From Petrolisthes cinctipes (taxonomy: Eukaryota; Arthropoda; Malacostraca; Decapoda; Porcellanidae), in assembly GCA_033782935.1 (NCBI GenBank), contig JAWQEG010001342.1:57501-121500 (forward strand): a DNA stretch of 64,000 nucleotides, given 5' to 3'. Below the pieces are notes generated by a model. It was not told the DNA's origin and searched no databases. It saw nothing but the letters and a program-made list of their open reading frames with translations. A program made the position numbers and the translations under genes. Of the stretch, positions 47,741-62,084 are shown piece by piece; position 1 is the stretch's first letter; every line of letters starts with the position of its first letter.

Positions 47741-50700
47741 TATAGTTATTTGGTATATCTTGTGTGAAATCACACAAATATATTTTTTATATATCACAAT
47801 GAAAGGCCATAAACCAAAAGAGTAGTTATCTAAGTAAAATCAATGTATGAAACAGGAAATACTCACCTGTTCCCAAAAATTTATGAGTGACAGATAAAAT
47901 TATGACCAGCATATGGCAACATGCCCTTAAGTGTGTGCTCCCCTATTGGCATTGAATGTGGGATGAATGCGAGAGTGAAATATAATACACTAATGTGGTT
48001 CGGATATATGGAGAAAATGCAAGATGGGGAGATCACAAAGGTATATGGGAGTCAAGTTGAGGTACCTGGTGCAAGAAGCAGACCACCGGTCAGATGGGAG
48101 AACAAGGTTGAAGAGTACATGAGGGAAAGGACTGTGAGTGAAAGAGGAGGGCTTGACAAAGCAAGGAGGAAGTATCAGAACATGAAGGACCAAAGACAAT
48201 TCTGCTGTGGCTACCCCCTTGGCAATTGTTCCCAGTGGAAACACAGCGTTAGAGCAATAGATAGACAGAACAATAGAAAGGTATTTTGTTTGGATAAACA
48301 TGCACTCAGTCATAAAGAATATAATAATAGTGCACCTGTGATAAGGACACACTATGTCAGAAAGTGGCATGGAGGAGTTCAAAAACTCTTAAGTACAGTA
48401 CCTGTACACAACTTGATTATGCTTTACAAACTCATACTACAAAGCTCTAAAACCCTGCTTTACACAAATTAGTAAATAACATAAGTCATTCTCTCAAATC
48501 TAGTACACAAAAAAATGTGACAGTTCCAAAATCCCTGTCCTACTTCCTAGATGTGAAGGGACTGGCTGCTCTAAACGTAGAGATAAATTTCATACAGTAC
48601 AGAATTATACACTTTCCAAGGACTGTATCAGTTGTTGAATAGTGTGACAGGTCTAAATTTGTTTACTATTCAACAACATCACTAAGGAACGCTGACCATT
48701 AACACAGACCAAAAGTAAAATATTTGGTTATCAGTTACTGAAAGTACTCCTTTGAAAATACCATATACAAAACTGCACTCTTTTTTCTATCATAGTCTGT
48801 AAAATATAGTCTGCTATATTCCACATAGTGCTGGATATCCAGTAGTACTGGACACAGATCACTCGAACTACCTGTCCTAAAGCTTTGGGTTACCATGACC
48901 CTGTTCTTGAATATGAACCAGTGCTCAAACATAATGCACATCAGGCATACAATATGTTCACTTCTAATTTTCCTTAATAAGCATGTGGTAATTATATACT
49001 TAAAAGAGAATGAATAGGTTAGAGGTAGAAAGCATTGCAAATTATGTACATTGCAAATGTTTAGAAAGCTTGTACAGTACTTGCACAGTACAGCACATCA
49101 AAGATCATACATATAATTGATCTGGATATATATTACACTGTAATGAAAAATTGAGAGAATGTTAATAACTATACAGTACTTTAATTTAACCTATTATATG
49201 TATAAAAAAAAAAAAAAAAAAAATCTTCATATAAAAATATAAACACATACCAAAAATTAGAACAGAAGAAAAAGTTGGTGGCCTGAGTATTATAGAAAAA
49301 TAAAAAGTGTTAAATAAAACCAGAAAATATATCCTGTGCTTACAGTGTACAGTACTTTAGAGTAAATACTTTTCTGCACAATTCCTGAGCATAATAATTT
49401 AAACATATGAATGAAAGGTATAATCATGGCTCACGAGGTACAGTATCCATCATTTCAAAATAATAGTATTCATTAATTCTCTCAACCATATACAATATAA
49501 ATTCTATTCCTCTTAGGAAACTCATCCACATACACAGCTACCAACTTGAGTGAAAGAGTACAGGTATTTAACTCCTTTTAATGACATACAGTACTTCTCA
49601 CCGTGTAAACACTTTCAAGCACTCTACATTTTCTTTACCTCCCCTGGCAATAGAGGGAAGTTGAAACCATGGTTAAAAATATTATAGTATTATGCTTTAG
49701 ACCGGTGTTAATCATTATTCTCCAAAGCTAAATTTTGCCTGTTTTAGGATTTTGTTGTATGAATTTTACTAACAATGATATGAACTAAAGGTTATTAAAA
49801 TATTAAATAGAACAAAATATTAGCTGATAAACAATGAAAGCCATGAATGTGGCTTCAAAGGAATCCACCATAAAACCACGAACGAGTCTTCGAGTGGTGT
49901 TTCACCCCTTAAGTGTTCAGGCTAAAATGAGTCCCTTATTAACAGTGATGCACTATCATTTTATAGAACTACCCAATCACATGTCATTCCACTCGGGATC
50001 AAAACCAAGTTCCTCAGCAAACGAAACAAAGGAGTTAAGCACAGGACACTTGTATGCCATTTAGTCAGCACTGATAACAATAGACTCGGGGGCTCATTTT
50101 TCTAAACAGTTGACTTATGTATCTGAAGCAATTACCATGAAAGGAACAGACTTATAAACACAATAAGCATCACTTCAAAACCTTGAAACCAAATGAATGA
50201 AGCATTGGTGATGGTGACTGAAACACAAAGCTGAGTCCAAAGCAGATCCACAAGATCATACAATAAAATTTTTTTAAGGAGCCTAGCATCACCACTTGCC
50301 AAACAGACAGCTTATATGAAGTCTGTCAGTATGCAGTTGACATCTTACTGGAGTCCCGAGCGGCAAGAGACAGGTACAATTCACATCACACAGTATTGCA
50401 TCTTTCCTACCCTATCCGAACTTTATGTTTACTTGCCTGTTTCAGCTTCAATCAATAGCTTCTATTATGCTCTAGCCAGTGGGATAAAGAAATGACATCT
50501 GCACTAAGGAAAATAAAAATGCAAGCCACAATTGATGCAACACACTCTTACAGCAGCTTGGTGTTAACTGATGCAAACTGCAAGTCACACTACAGTAATG
50601 GTGGCACAGTACATAAATTATCAGGTAACTTCTCCCATAAGGATTATATGGGGAAAGTTGTTTGGTATACAGTCACACTTATTATTGTCTAAACACTTGA

Positions 50701-50934
50701 ACCATCTGGCATCCGTAACCACTGAATTTAAATACTCACTGCATAAAAAGTACTGTACACTTAAATCTCTCCACAAGGCAACACTTTATACTGTATTATG
50801 ATCTGAGACTGGCTTCACTGCCATCACTGTGCTTACCTTCCATCAGAAAAATGGTAGTGTTAGTATTATAACCAATGAAGTTTCTGAGGTGCAGCATCTG
50901 TGACAGAGCTAATAATCAGATGATATGTAAGGGT

Positions 50935-51835
50935 AGTGTTGGTGGCTGAGAGACCAGTAGCTGAAGTGATTGACTTTGTCACACCCAACAGGGCAAGAGT
51001 GCCAATAGGGACTGGGTGTGAGATTGTTTTAGGTGAGAGGATGGAGGAAGTAAAGGAGTGTAATATCTTGGAACAGTATTGTGTACATATTGGAGCACTG
51101 AAGAGAAGTGTGAGTATGACAGTGAAAAGGAGACTGAGAAAGTGTATAGTTATGCTGACACTGACTTCTCTGTTGGGGACATGAACATGGAATAGGGTAC
51201 AACAATCTAGAATACAGTAGGATCTTTGGATATGAGCTACTTGAGAGGAGCATGTGGCTTGGCGAGGTAAGGTAGGAAAAGCAATGAGAATTATATGAGA
51301 GTTGTGATTTGAATATGGGTGCCGAATGTAGTGATTAAGAGGATGAAGTGTGTATTATATAATGAGGATGTGTGAACTAGGGAGAGAATTCAGGATGGGG
51401 AGGGGTTACGAAAAAGGTGTAGGGAGTGAGATTTTGGGACCTGGTGTGCGAGGGAGATCACCAGTTAGAAGGGGTATCATGAATGAGAGAAACATGAATG
51501 GAAGAGGAGGGCTTGAGTCTGTAAGAATAATTGATATTAGGATGAAAGAAGACCACCCAAGGCCTGGAAGATAGTGCAGGATGAGGGAGAAGGTAATACA
51601 GAGGTGGACAACAAGCATAAAGGCAACAGAAAGAAAGGAGGGATAGTTGAAGAATTGAAAGGGAGTGGCTGGGGCTGAAGGGGCACCAAAAACACTTAAA
51701 GTACTGCCTATATCACCACAAGTGAAAGAATAAAAAGGAAGTGTTGGAACAGGGAGAGGTGAAAACTTTTGCTAGGGCCACCCCAAGAGGACAATTCCTT
51801 GAGGGCAGAAGGCATCAGACCTATAGATATATTGA
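50935..51835 (+). pseudogene. LINE remnant (family W, copy c) with inserted GGCGCC repeat
   Basis: Plus strand: RMEEVKECNILEQYCVHIGA, LKRSVSMTVKRRLRKCIVML, TLTSLLGT, then GPGVRGRSPVR, NMNGRGGLESV. After an interruption come the bases for ECWNRE-like and GHP-like tail (about 51740-51830). The interruption (about 51600-51735) matches the same dispersed repeat that interrupts copy a at the same place. Confidence 0.75.
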
Positions 51836-54692
51836 ATTTATTGTAAAGTTTGGGATACCAGACTGTTAACAAAAATGCTTAGGGAAAACCATGGTAACTG
51901 TACCACCACTCCAAGTGTACTGTAGTGCAATTTACAACATGCATCTGAATAGCAACATGAAAGTGAAAAAGATCCACAGTTTTTAAAGCATGTGGCTGAG
52001 AGATTAAATCAATCACACAAAGAAAAGCTTTATCACTTAGAATACCGGTAACCGAGTTGTAGCTACAGTGGAATAACTTGCCAAATACCAAGAATGACCT
52101 GGACAAAAATATCTTGAGTGTAAGCGTTGGTTCCCCTTCCAGATAATTATCACAAACAGTAACCAAGTTAGGTCTGATGTCACCAGAAGTCAGTGTAATA
52201 ATGTGCCTTGTGATGCAGTATTGTATTGTTTTGGTTTTCATCACAAGTACATGACTATAGAGAATAAGCTAGTCCCAACTTCCCACAAAAGCCATAATGA
52301 GGGTGTGAGGAATAAACTGATACTCCTCCACAAGCCAAGCAAATTCACTTATTGTTGTGACACTGGATATAACTTAGGATTCAGCCTGCAGTGGGAATCT
52401 GACAAATATTGTTGAAATCTTAACCATCTTGGTATAGGAGGAAGCAGACACATGGAAAGAATAACGTGCAATTGTAATTGATAAGTACACCATATTCTGG
52501 TCCTACTGGTTTCACTTTCTCCCTCACCTACTTTTAGGACATCGCATCATTTATGGAAACAATCTAATATAATACTGTACCTGCACTATCTTAAGTCAAG
52601 AATACCTGTCTTCACATCTAAGTACATTGCACAAAATCCCTTGGGAGAATGGATAGCCAGTTTCCCTGGGGCATGTAGGAAGAGTGACCACTTCGCAGGG
52701 AAGTTGCAGCCCTACATTTCATAAAAGCTTATTCTTTGTTCCTTTACTTTTCCCACAATAAGGGTGCTTCCAGGAAGAAATGGGGCATTAATACTATGGA
52801 TGTATGAAATACTGACGGTTCAAATTTGGGAATTAAAATAGAATACAGAGTCCGTGACAGCCTTGATCTAAGCCCTTTTTCTAATATATCTTACTATGAC
52901 AATGTCACCAAATGTGCTATAAAGAACAACACGGTACAGTACCTGTACGTTATAAAAGAAGCCACACAACTGACACTTGTCAAGAGTGAAGTTTGACTTT
53001 TCACTCATTTTACTTTCATTGAGCGATGTGTTATCCAAGCCTCATTAATGTTTTATCTAAGCATATCATTTTGATCTCTGTATGGTCCATCCTGCTACAA
53101 GGTATAAGCTAAGTTACATTAATGTGCAAGTAGGTGTGTATACTGTATATTGGTCCTAAATCAAATAATAAGACTTGCTGAGTTATCAGTGCTAAAATCT
53201 CATCAAACTGTGTACTGTATGAACAAAACTTAAAAACTGTTTCAAACTGACATTGTTGCCACACTGACCATAATTCTAGCAGGGTGGTAAGGGGTTGATA
53301 TTTTGCCAGGCATATCTTGAAGGGGAAGGAAAGTTTAATATGGGATTTAATTATCATTGATTTGATGTTACAGTCATTCTTGGCTTTTGGTATATTCTTA
53401 CACTACTGTATATTCTGTACTTGCAACCCATAGTTTCTATCCCACCCAAGAGTGAATTGAAATAAACACTGGAAATCAAATCTATTTCCTGGAAAAAAGT
53501 TTGACGTATGATCCACAGGTTGATGACCACATTGTTTTATGAGAAGAAGCCAGGATATTCCCATCTCTCTCCCTTGTCATCCTCTGGAACTTAAGCTTAA
53601 GCACATGTTTCAGGGGTGATGAAATAATTTAACACTGCCTCTTTTCACTGGTTAGTTTTATCCTTAATACAATTAAATTTACTGGTTCTAGACAGAATTG
53701 AATTCTATTAACAATCCTCAAAAAGCTGGAATTTCCAACAAAATAACTAATTACGAGATCTTATTTTTTCTAGCAATGCACAATTAAATCTGCATTTGAG
53801 TGAAGAAAGATATGAATGATTCATTATAATGAAAATTGAGACAATGAAGAACTCATTCATGGGGTGGGCTAGAAATTAAGGATTTTATCTGTACATTACA
53901 ACTTAATAAAATGCAACATTTGACAAAGATGGAAAGAGTTGAATTGGAAAACTCTCTCAAACTTACAATACTGTATGTCAAACTACAGTCAAGTATGTTT
54001 TTTCTCTAGCTGACATAAAGTTTCCCTAGTCAAAATCATAAAAGGTAACAGCGACTGACTGAAGCTTGTCATTTAAGGATTAGGAGGCAAGATTCAGTCA
54101 ATTACACACAACCCATTGATAAAGCTGAAAAAATTTACCATCAGCTAAAGATAAAAATGAATAATACTGTAATGGCTTGTTAAATTGGCAAGTTAATTAC
54201 TCGTTTGACGTTAAACCTACACTACGCTGTCACACTAATCCTGATATACTGTATTCTTTGGGAACTAAAATATTTATAAGTTTGTATGGTAAAATGTTTA
54301 GCCAACAAATTTGCATGATGATGTACTGCATTTTTCGTTCCATAATCGACATTTTCACAACTTTTATTACTTATTATGATGTTCATAATAGTACCTTCTT
54401 ACTGTTATATGCTTAATGATTTAACTAAAATATTCTTACTGCACTTCATAACTCATGTCTCTTTCTTAGGATTTAATCAAAATCACTAACAAAGGCTCGT
54501 TTGTAAATGGTTATCAATATCTTTGATTATTTATGTATTCTACTTTACAGGGACCAATTTACACTGACTGTATGATTCACTGAGCAATACACACACAAAG
54601 TAACTGAGTAATAGTAAACCAAATGCAGGCATTATATTCACTAAACTCAGACACATCTCTTGGCACGTACACATGACGCACAACTCTCCTAC

Positions 54693-54823
54693 CTATGCAA
54701 AATTGTAATTCTTGTGGCGAGGCCGGCAAAACTCGCAGCGACTGTGTTTACCTCAACCTGTTGGGCAACCTGAGAAGTCACACTGTAGAAGTAGTCGCAG
54801 CGGAACATCCCTAAGGAAATCCA
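54693..54823 (-). CDS. GSS: Glutathione synthetase alternative exon A (substrate loop)
   Basis: Forty-three codons plus two bases: WISLGMFRCDYFYSVTSQ, then QQVEVNTVAASFAGLATR and ITILHR. It aligns with human GLNRSDYMFQ and QIEINTISASFGGLASR. The Arg of MFRCDY matches substrate-binding Arg125, the Glu and Asn of VEVNT match Mg ligands Glu144 and Asn146, and VAAS matches the substrate loop 148-151 (numbering from family knowledge). The acceptor is TTTGCAG before 54823 (phase 0) and the donor GTAGGA follows 54693 (phase 2). Isolated by introns of 12.5 kb downstream and about 9.1 kb to exon B. It keeps the canonical Ser at the last loop position. Confidence 0.88.
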
Positions 54824-56625
54824 CTGCAAAGAGCATCAGGTGAATCAATATTGAGTGGTTGAGATGTTGTTGGTCACTCACCAGGAGGTAAATACTTCCT
54901 CCAAGCTGTGCCACAAATCAGGCCCCCCAAAAGAACATTAGGAGTGCAAATTTAATAAGAAAAACAAGATGTTGGTGGACACACTGAAGATACCTGAAAC
55001 CTCCATAATGTTCTACAATATAGACTACCGACAAGAACATTTGAGGATAATTATTATGGAGGTAACGATTTTGTCAGCTGGTGATTCAGTGGCTTAAGAT
55101 TTTTCAACAGCGGTGCCACAAAACACACCACCTAAATTTGTGGCTGAATGGAAGCTTGAGCTGTCAATATAAACTGGAGGCAGCTGATTCCTCCAAACTG
55201 TACTCCAAAACAAGCCACCCAAACTCATGGTTGGTTGCATCTAGACCTTGAGAATGATCAGAAGCATCAACATGCCACATTATACCCTTATTAATTATCT
55301 TCCTTACAAACTTGACCCTTTATAGGAGGCAAGATGCTAATGGCAAACAGGAGGGTGCTGACTCCTCCAAACTGTGTCACAAAACAGACTACCTAAATTG
55401 AGGAAACGTAGTTTGTTTCCAAGCAAAGCCTGGAGAAACCATAGCCTCCAATTTACCAAAAGAACTTTAACCTACTTATTTACATATTTACATCTACAAT
55501 GCATGGTCAGGGTCACTTCCCTGTAAAAAGCATGGACTGCCAACTACAGGACAATACAGTACATTCCTACTCTTTAACTGATGGCAAAATTAATGTCCAC
55601 AACTGACATTGTAAATGGTAACTGTGATTGGCTGAAACTTACCACTCAAAGGTAGTCATTCACAAAGCAGCCTAACATGTGTAAGGTATACAGCACAACT
55701 GGCTGTGGACTTTTAATAATCTGCCTGAAATACCTGACTCGAATGGGAGTAGGGAGATGGAAATTAATTCCAACCAAGTTAGCTAGGCCACATAGGTCAA
55801 CCATGTACAGTACTGTAGTCCATAATGAGGCAGCAGGAAATCTGGGCCTACTATAGTGTTTTTCATTTCATATCCTAGCAAAAATGCAGCGATTCCCCTC
55901 TAAGTTATGCAATACAATTCTAGATACACATTTTGTGTACATTCAAGTGTTCATAACTTGCAAAAAAGTATCTATGTGAATTTTTTATGTTGTTGGTTTT
56001 GGATGGTGTTACATTACCTAAAGAAGTCAGGAAATTTAATGAAGGAACCGGTACACTTTCGCCAAGTAAAAAGAAAAATGGCCTATTAGTGTGAGTTGAA
56101 GACACTAACACTGCATCAGCCATTAGTCCCAGTAGAGAGGGGGTTAAGGAAAAGGTACTGTATTATCATAATGGTCAATAAGGAATCATGAATGCTACCT
56201 GCATCCCAAACCTGGCAAGCTGAAGCCCATTAAGAGAGTGTAATGAGGTTGCCGAGTTGGAGGTTACTGATTTCTTCAACCTTTTCCATTTAATAGTCCA
56301 TTTATACAACTCTGAGCATGTTTCTTTCTTGGAACAGGGCGAAGGAATCACTGGCCTCCACTTCATCAAACACCTATCACCCCTTCATATTCAATGTCAA
56401 ACTGAGCTGCTATTAAGCTGAGGGATTAACTGTGTAAGCTGATCTATCAAATTCACTGTCACTGAAACTTACACCAATAATAACATTTATGAAAATTATT
56501 CAACCCATGACTTTCACACAAGTATTGCACTTAGTTCACTACCTTCACTACCTAAATTCAATTTATGCAAAGGAAAAATTTAGGATAATCTTACATCGAG
56601 TCCAATATCAAATGCCTGACATAAA

Positions 56626-56818
56626 TACACTCGTGGTCAGAAATTGTGTCCCGATCCCCTGGAACGATGATTCATAACCAGGCGAAGTTGGAAGGTTTGA
56701 ACAACGGTATGTTGTGTGGAGAGAGGTGCAAGGTGCACCATTGTTCATACCATCGAACTCATCTGGTTGCGATTCATCATGTCAGGGAATCAGAACACAA
56801 CATCTGACGGCGACTGTA
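56626..56818. mobile_element. Tc1-like MITE, 193 bp
   Basis: Ends TACACTCGTGGTCAGAAATT GTGTCCCGATCCC and, reverse complemented, TACAGTCGCCGTCAGATGTT GTGTTCTGATTCC; TA-type edges. Confidence 0.7.
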
Positions 56819-57315
56819 CATCTATTAGAAAAATGTGCACAGAAAAAATTAATTTTGTACTTAAAAGTGCAATTCTTCTTCCTCTCTAAAATGTGGTATA
56901 AGAGTATGATACTGCACATCAATCCATCCTTAGTACTGTACTGCTGCCACTTTCTCCCAGGAGTGCCCTCATCAGGGGACTGGCCACAGCAGAAGCCACA
57001 ACAAGTTTAATTTTTTATTTCAAGGTTCACTACCACACAAAGGGGTTGCTCCTTCCCAGCTCTGGGGAGGCCGATTTACCTACCTAAAATCGGACTTTGT
57101 AAAGTATTGTGTAATGCACTATGAGATACAGCTGGTGTATATGATTATTCCATGAATGTATGAGTTGTGTAGAGAACAGAAAGAAATGTAATCAGTAACC
57201 AAGGACTCTGAGAGAAAGGAGCATCTAGGCAATTTCTTAAATGGCAGAGTGCTTTGCACCTCAACTAAAATTTCAGAGACCACATAAACCAAAGAATGGA
57301 AAAACGTTAACTTGG

Positions 57316-57465
57316 GAAGTGACAGTAGTTGTTGAAGTTCCTCAAGCTATCTGGCTGAGCAGCCCCGAGCTTCTGAGGAAGGTCATGGCCTGAACCGGGC
57401 TTTCCCACAGTGCCCTCAGAGAGTGTATGTTGTGTTGTTGGTGAGTGTGGTTGTGTGGATTGCAG
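57316..57465 (-). mobile_element. LINE 3' end (family J, copy 3), 5'-truncated
   Basis: Reverse complement contains ACACAACATACACTCTCTGA, GGGCACTGTGGGAAAGCCCG and AGGAACTTCAACAACT, nearly identical to 28010-28140, ending at the same CAA-type tail. Confidence 0.85.
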
Positions 57466-60400
57466 AAGTGACAGTAAAATGTCATTACATAGCAGATACA
57501 GTACAGTACCCTGTAAACTTTCTTTTTTTAAAGAAAAAAATACCTATTTATAATTTAAAATATGTACAATATAGCAAGCAGGTACAGTCCCTCAAAAAAT
57601 ATTTGATTTGAGATCCTGACAGTGTGATACATTATGAAACACACAACATGAAGCATTCTGAATCAGCTACTGACTTGGTGATTGCACCCACACCATGTAT
57701 TCACACCATCTATACCAGTATTCATTGCTGAAGGTATCAGAGCAAGGGGTGCCCAAAGTGCCAAAAATGATTTGAAGGCCTGCACATTATCAACACCTAG
57801 CTGACCAAATGAATCCACTCCACGCAGCATTAATATTCAGAAGTTAGTCTTCGCAAGTTATGCAGACTACACCAAGACTACAAAAAAATCCACTCAGCTT
57901 CAAAGCTCAAATCTACTCAGAAACACACTTTTAAAGGCTTCAGTGTACCAGGATTAGAATAACTTATGCTCTTATATCCATTACTTAAACCAGTAGGTAC
58001 AGTAGCTTGGTAAATCATATAAAAAATCATCTAATAGTAGTGATCAAATAGTTGTAGGAATGAGGTAAAAATAACAGGAAAAACCACATTACAAAAATCT
58101 GTCAATGGGGTTACCACATTCCAAATTAACTGGAGTGTCAGTCAGAACACTGTACTACATATCTCTGGACAGTGTTCTGATAATTTTGTTTGTTGTATCT
58201 TTATGCTTTGAACACAATGTGGACAGATACTTATTAGAGTGTCCAATCTCCTGCCAAGCTTAAAACACTTTATGTCAATTCTCTTAGCAAAATTACTAAA
58301 AATTTGCACTACAAGAGATATTTGACTGGAAAATGCTATATGCACACAAATAAATACAGCTGTATATAAACTTAGATTCATGATTGAATGGAAAATGACA
58401 CAAGATAGTTAATATTCAGATAAACTCAATGTAGAGACTCAACTTCAGCAATTAAACATAATTATGCAAGTTGACAAGGGGTGTTGGTAGGTAAACTATA
58501 GCTAATGATTGCACACTTACAACATCCTAAGAACTCCTCCTCCATCTTAGTATCTGTAACTATAGTCCATTCATTTTATTTGTGCCAAACTTTACCAAGA
58601 CCTCCCTATGAAAATGCACCCCAAATATTTCAAATACTGTATCATGAGTATAATATGTAGAACGGTACAGTTGGCCAAACATACAACTGATACACCATGA
58701 TTTTATGTCAATGAATGGATATTGAATTTGGACAATGCACCTTCACATCCTTTGCTCTTTGGTCAGGCTTCCAAAACAGTATTCATAAAATAATGTTCGA
58801 GTTGTGACCGTTGCAGTCACAGTCCACATCATTTTTAACTTAGTTCTGTCATCCACAAATCAGTCTATGAACCACTTTCCTCTCAGGTAGTGGACAGAGA
58901 CAGATACAGGGATATTTACATAATGTTGGCAATGAGTTAGTGCCACCACTGTAAGGCATGTTGCTCCTCCAATACAGGGAAATGATGTGATAGTAAAGTG
59001 TTGATCTGGCTAATATTCGTTCTCATTCCCTCACACAAGTATAAAGGTGTACTGTACTGTCATATTCTCTTACACACAAGTGTAAATGCATAGTCCCAGT
59101 TTCAGGCAACTGTACAATATTCAGACTCGTTTATCTGCCATTGGCTGTATGATATGGAGTCGAGGTACTGTAAGTAGTGATTGTTATCTTAGCACAAAGT
59201 TAATATAAGGACTGTAGTCTCACAACTGATAGGGTGATAATCTTTTACAGCCCCATATTCAGTGGTCATCCACCACCTCCTTTTTTCTTTTTATTGTAGA
59301 GGCCAGGAAAAGTTTGAGGGCTATTTGCATATTAAGACAGCTTGATAGGAGATGTAAGTACTGTAACATTAGCGTGTGTGGCGTTTGTTTCTAAAAGCTA
59401 TATACACTTCCTTCAAGCTCCTTCTTGATAATGAAGCTACAACATAATTATAATGCAATGCAAGTTGTGTCTACATAATTCTGTTATCAGTAATCAGACT
59501 ACAGGAAAAAAATTTCAACATTTTCATATCAGGTAACCCATAATATTCATGCTTTTTAAAGGAGTACAGTATTATAAGATGCTGGCAAATTGAAAGTTAC
59601 CAATTCCTCATAACTAAACTACAGAACAGACCAATCACCTACACTGTAATAGTCCATTCTAAGGAGAGTCAAGGGAAATATGATGCTACTAATTAATGTA
59701 CTGATAATATTCAACTCCCATAACTGATGTTTAACTGTAATATAAATTCATCAGGATATATGTAAACAATCGTTCTGCATGTAAAAAATACTATAATTCT
59801 AAACTTCAAGTCAGGAGCAAAAAGGAAAGCATAATCATGCACTTGATGGAGAGAAACCTCCTAGCAGTCAGTAAATGCTGTACAGCTCTGATTTTGTGCC
59901 ATCTATCAAAAATAATTCAATGGCAGACAATGAGGCAACAGTATTCAAGAAAGCATGATGAATAAAACTGTAAGAGGGTAGGCAATGAATAAATGCATAA
60001 AATTATCCTTGCATCAGGCTAACAGTGACCATGTACAGTAGTGCAGTACAGAACCACGATATAATTTTTCCAAGCAAATATGGCCCATAAGCATCCCTCC
60101 GCTTCTGTAACTAACTAGGACCACAAGTCTGACCCAGCAGATACCTTGGCCCCTTAAATCCTATTTCAGTAACTACATTTTTCTACAAGCTCAAATGATG
60201 CAACACAAGCAAACATCATAACCAAAATGGGTTGGAGGTATGTTCCAAGGAAAAAGAAACCCTGGGGTGGAAATAACATACCGTCTGCAATGGTACTTTC
60301 TCACAATAAAAAGGTTAAGCACAACCAAGCACATTCACTTCACACCATTTTGTAGTATTGTATAGCTGCATTACTGTTGGTAATGAATATAAAAACAAGG

Positions 60401-62084
60401 GGACATTCAAAGGGTGTTTATGGCAGTATGATGCTGTCAATTAACTGGTGCCTATTGAATCATCCAAAATGTGCCACCAAGTTAAACTGAAGAACTCAGC
60501 TTCTTGGCACTGCATAGGGTAATCAGTAGCCACCAATTATCAGAAACAACACCTCATCACCTTTATGCTGGCTAATATTTCAGTCATTAATTCTCTCTAG
60601 TGGAGAACGAGGAAGTCTGGTATTGTATGTTTGGATTAATAATCAATAGCCTAAAATTTCCAAAGAAATCTTATCCCCTTCAAGGTTGACAACACAGCTC
60701 TCTGTACAACGATTAGCTACAGTGTGGAGAGACCCCAAAATAAGCAATGGCACTCACCTGAAGGATGATTAACTTCTATTCTAGAATATACTGGCACACT
60801 AACATTTTGTTAGCTTACTCATGTGTAATACTTTATGACGAAGACATTCAGGCTACATGGATTATGTTCAGGAAATGCCACTGATTTATTCAATGGTCAA
60901 CACAGATGGAAAGTTCAGAAGAAAATGACCATAACAAGGGCTCCACATTTATGTAGTCCTTGGAGCCATTGTATTAGTCACTGTCAATCCCTAGCCCACA
61001 ACTTTCCTTCATATGGCACCATGACTCACAATTGCACAAATAAAGAGTAGGCATTATGCCCTTCTTGCAATAAAACTAGAAGATGCAGCAATATGAAAGG
61101 GCAGCATAGTTACCTTCAGTCTGTTAAAGGGCCCTATGATGTTGCTGCAAGTTGGAGGTAACTGAATCCTACTTACTATGCCACAGAACAGCATTCACAC
61201 TGGAGTATTCTGTATCATGGCATATTTTAAAAGTAGTAGCAGTCTACACTTCACCAATGAAATCTTAGCTCTTTCAAAAACACCACTATGAGGAATGCTA
61301 TAGACATCACAAACGGGCTACTAGTTAACACTGTACAGTACTATTTATAGGTCATTTCTAAATATGCCTACCTGTCATGCAAGGTAGCAATACCTATAAG
61401 AATATGGCTGTGGGCATGTAAGTTGCATCTATCTTCATGTCTTTCAATATCATGAAACTATAGTCCTTGTAATGATACTGAATATTCAACCTTTTAACTA
61501 TAGCAGTTTTAATTGAATAAGATTTAGTCCAATCATATCAGTTAATATCTTAAGTCAATTATAAGCTTGGTGAAATTTACCGAGGATATTTATGGTCAGT
61601 TATAGAAAAATTAATTACAGTAATTAAAAGAGAACTATCTTGAGACCTTGTCTGATCTTATTTCACTCTAGTAATGCACAAAAATAATGGCAGAACATAT
61701 GACCCTTCTGTTATGAGTACAAAGCTGTACAGTATACTGTAGTCTATTGTTTTCTAGCACATAATGACAGTTACTATCAGGTACTGTACATAAAATAATT
61801 ATAATGAATAGTCTACATCGTCATCACTACATAATAATCACCCAATGCAATTTGACGTTCAATTTTATGGTGACTAGTATTTGTTTGGTTTCTCAAGACA
61901 ACAGATTTCACTCTTCACAACTGACAGGATGTTCACTACCCTCGCCCTCACACACTATAATAACTAAAACTAGAGTACAATATTGTTGAGATAGGATACG
62001 AGTCACACATAATAATAACAATCTTTACACTAAAGTAGTAAACATTAGTGTGGGTGTTTTGCACCTATTCTATCCTAGAGTTGT

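Larger units (their letters stand above)
46539..47944. mobile_element. Long-TIR DNA transposon relic, about 1.4 kb
   Basis: Terminal inverted repeats of roughly 190-200 bases: left AGGGAAGCACATACTTTAAG GCATGTTGCCATATGCTGGT, right (reverse complement) AGGGGAGCACACACTTAAGG GCATGTTGCCATATGCTGGT, continuing through TTTCATACATT, TTTTGGTT, TTTCATTGTGAT and AGATATACCAAATAA on both arms. No transposase is visible; the interior is largely a Helitron. Confidence 0.8.
46360..48275 (+). pseudogene. LINE remnant (family W, copy b), split by a transposon
   Basis: The two halves lie at 46360-46538 and 47945-48275. The right half reads IECGMNARVKYNTLMWFGYM, EKMQDGEITKVYGSQVEVPG, RPPVRWENKVEEYMRERTVS, ERGGLDKARRKYQNMKDQRQ, FCCGYPLGN. 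Removing 46539-47944 joins GGCAAT to ATTGGCATTGAATGTGG, matching GGCAATTGATATTGAGTGTG in the copy at 36680-37145 apart from about two duplicated bases. The ORF is interrupted and dead. Confidence 0.8.
42233..54692. other. Glutathione synthetase 12.5-kb intron
   Basis: No exon recognised between the micro-exon and exon A. It contains two LINE remnants, the nested long-TIR element and Helitron, two Tc1-like MITEs and degraded TTAAGGG MITE relics at about 43806-43940 and 44318-44395. The remainder is unassigned AT-rich sequence in which GTACAGTA/TACTGTAC words recur. Confidence 0.6.

Noticed and set aside
46554..47930. Reading the long-TIR element as bounded by TTAA (a big version of the TTAAGGG MITE)
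   Set aside because: The inverted repeat continues outward past TTAA to AGGG, and comparison with another LINE copy puts the insertion edges at 46539 and 47944.
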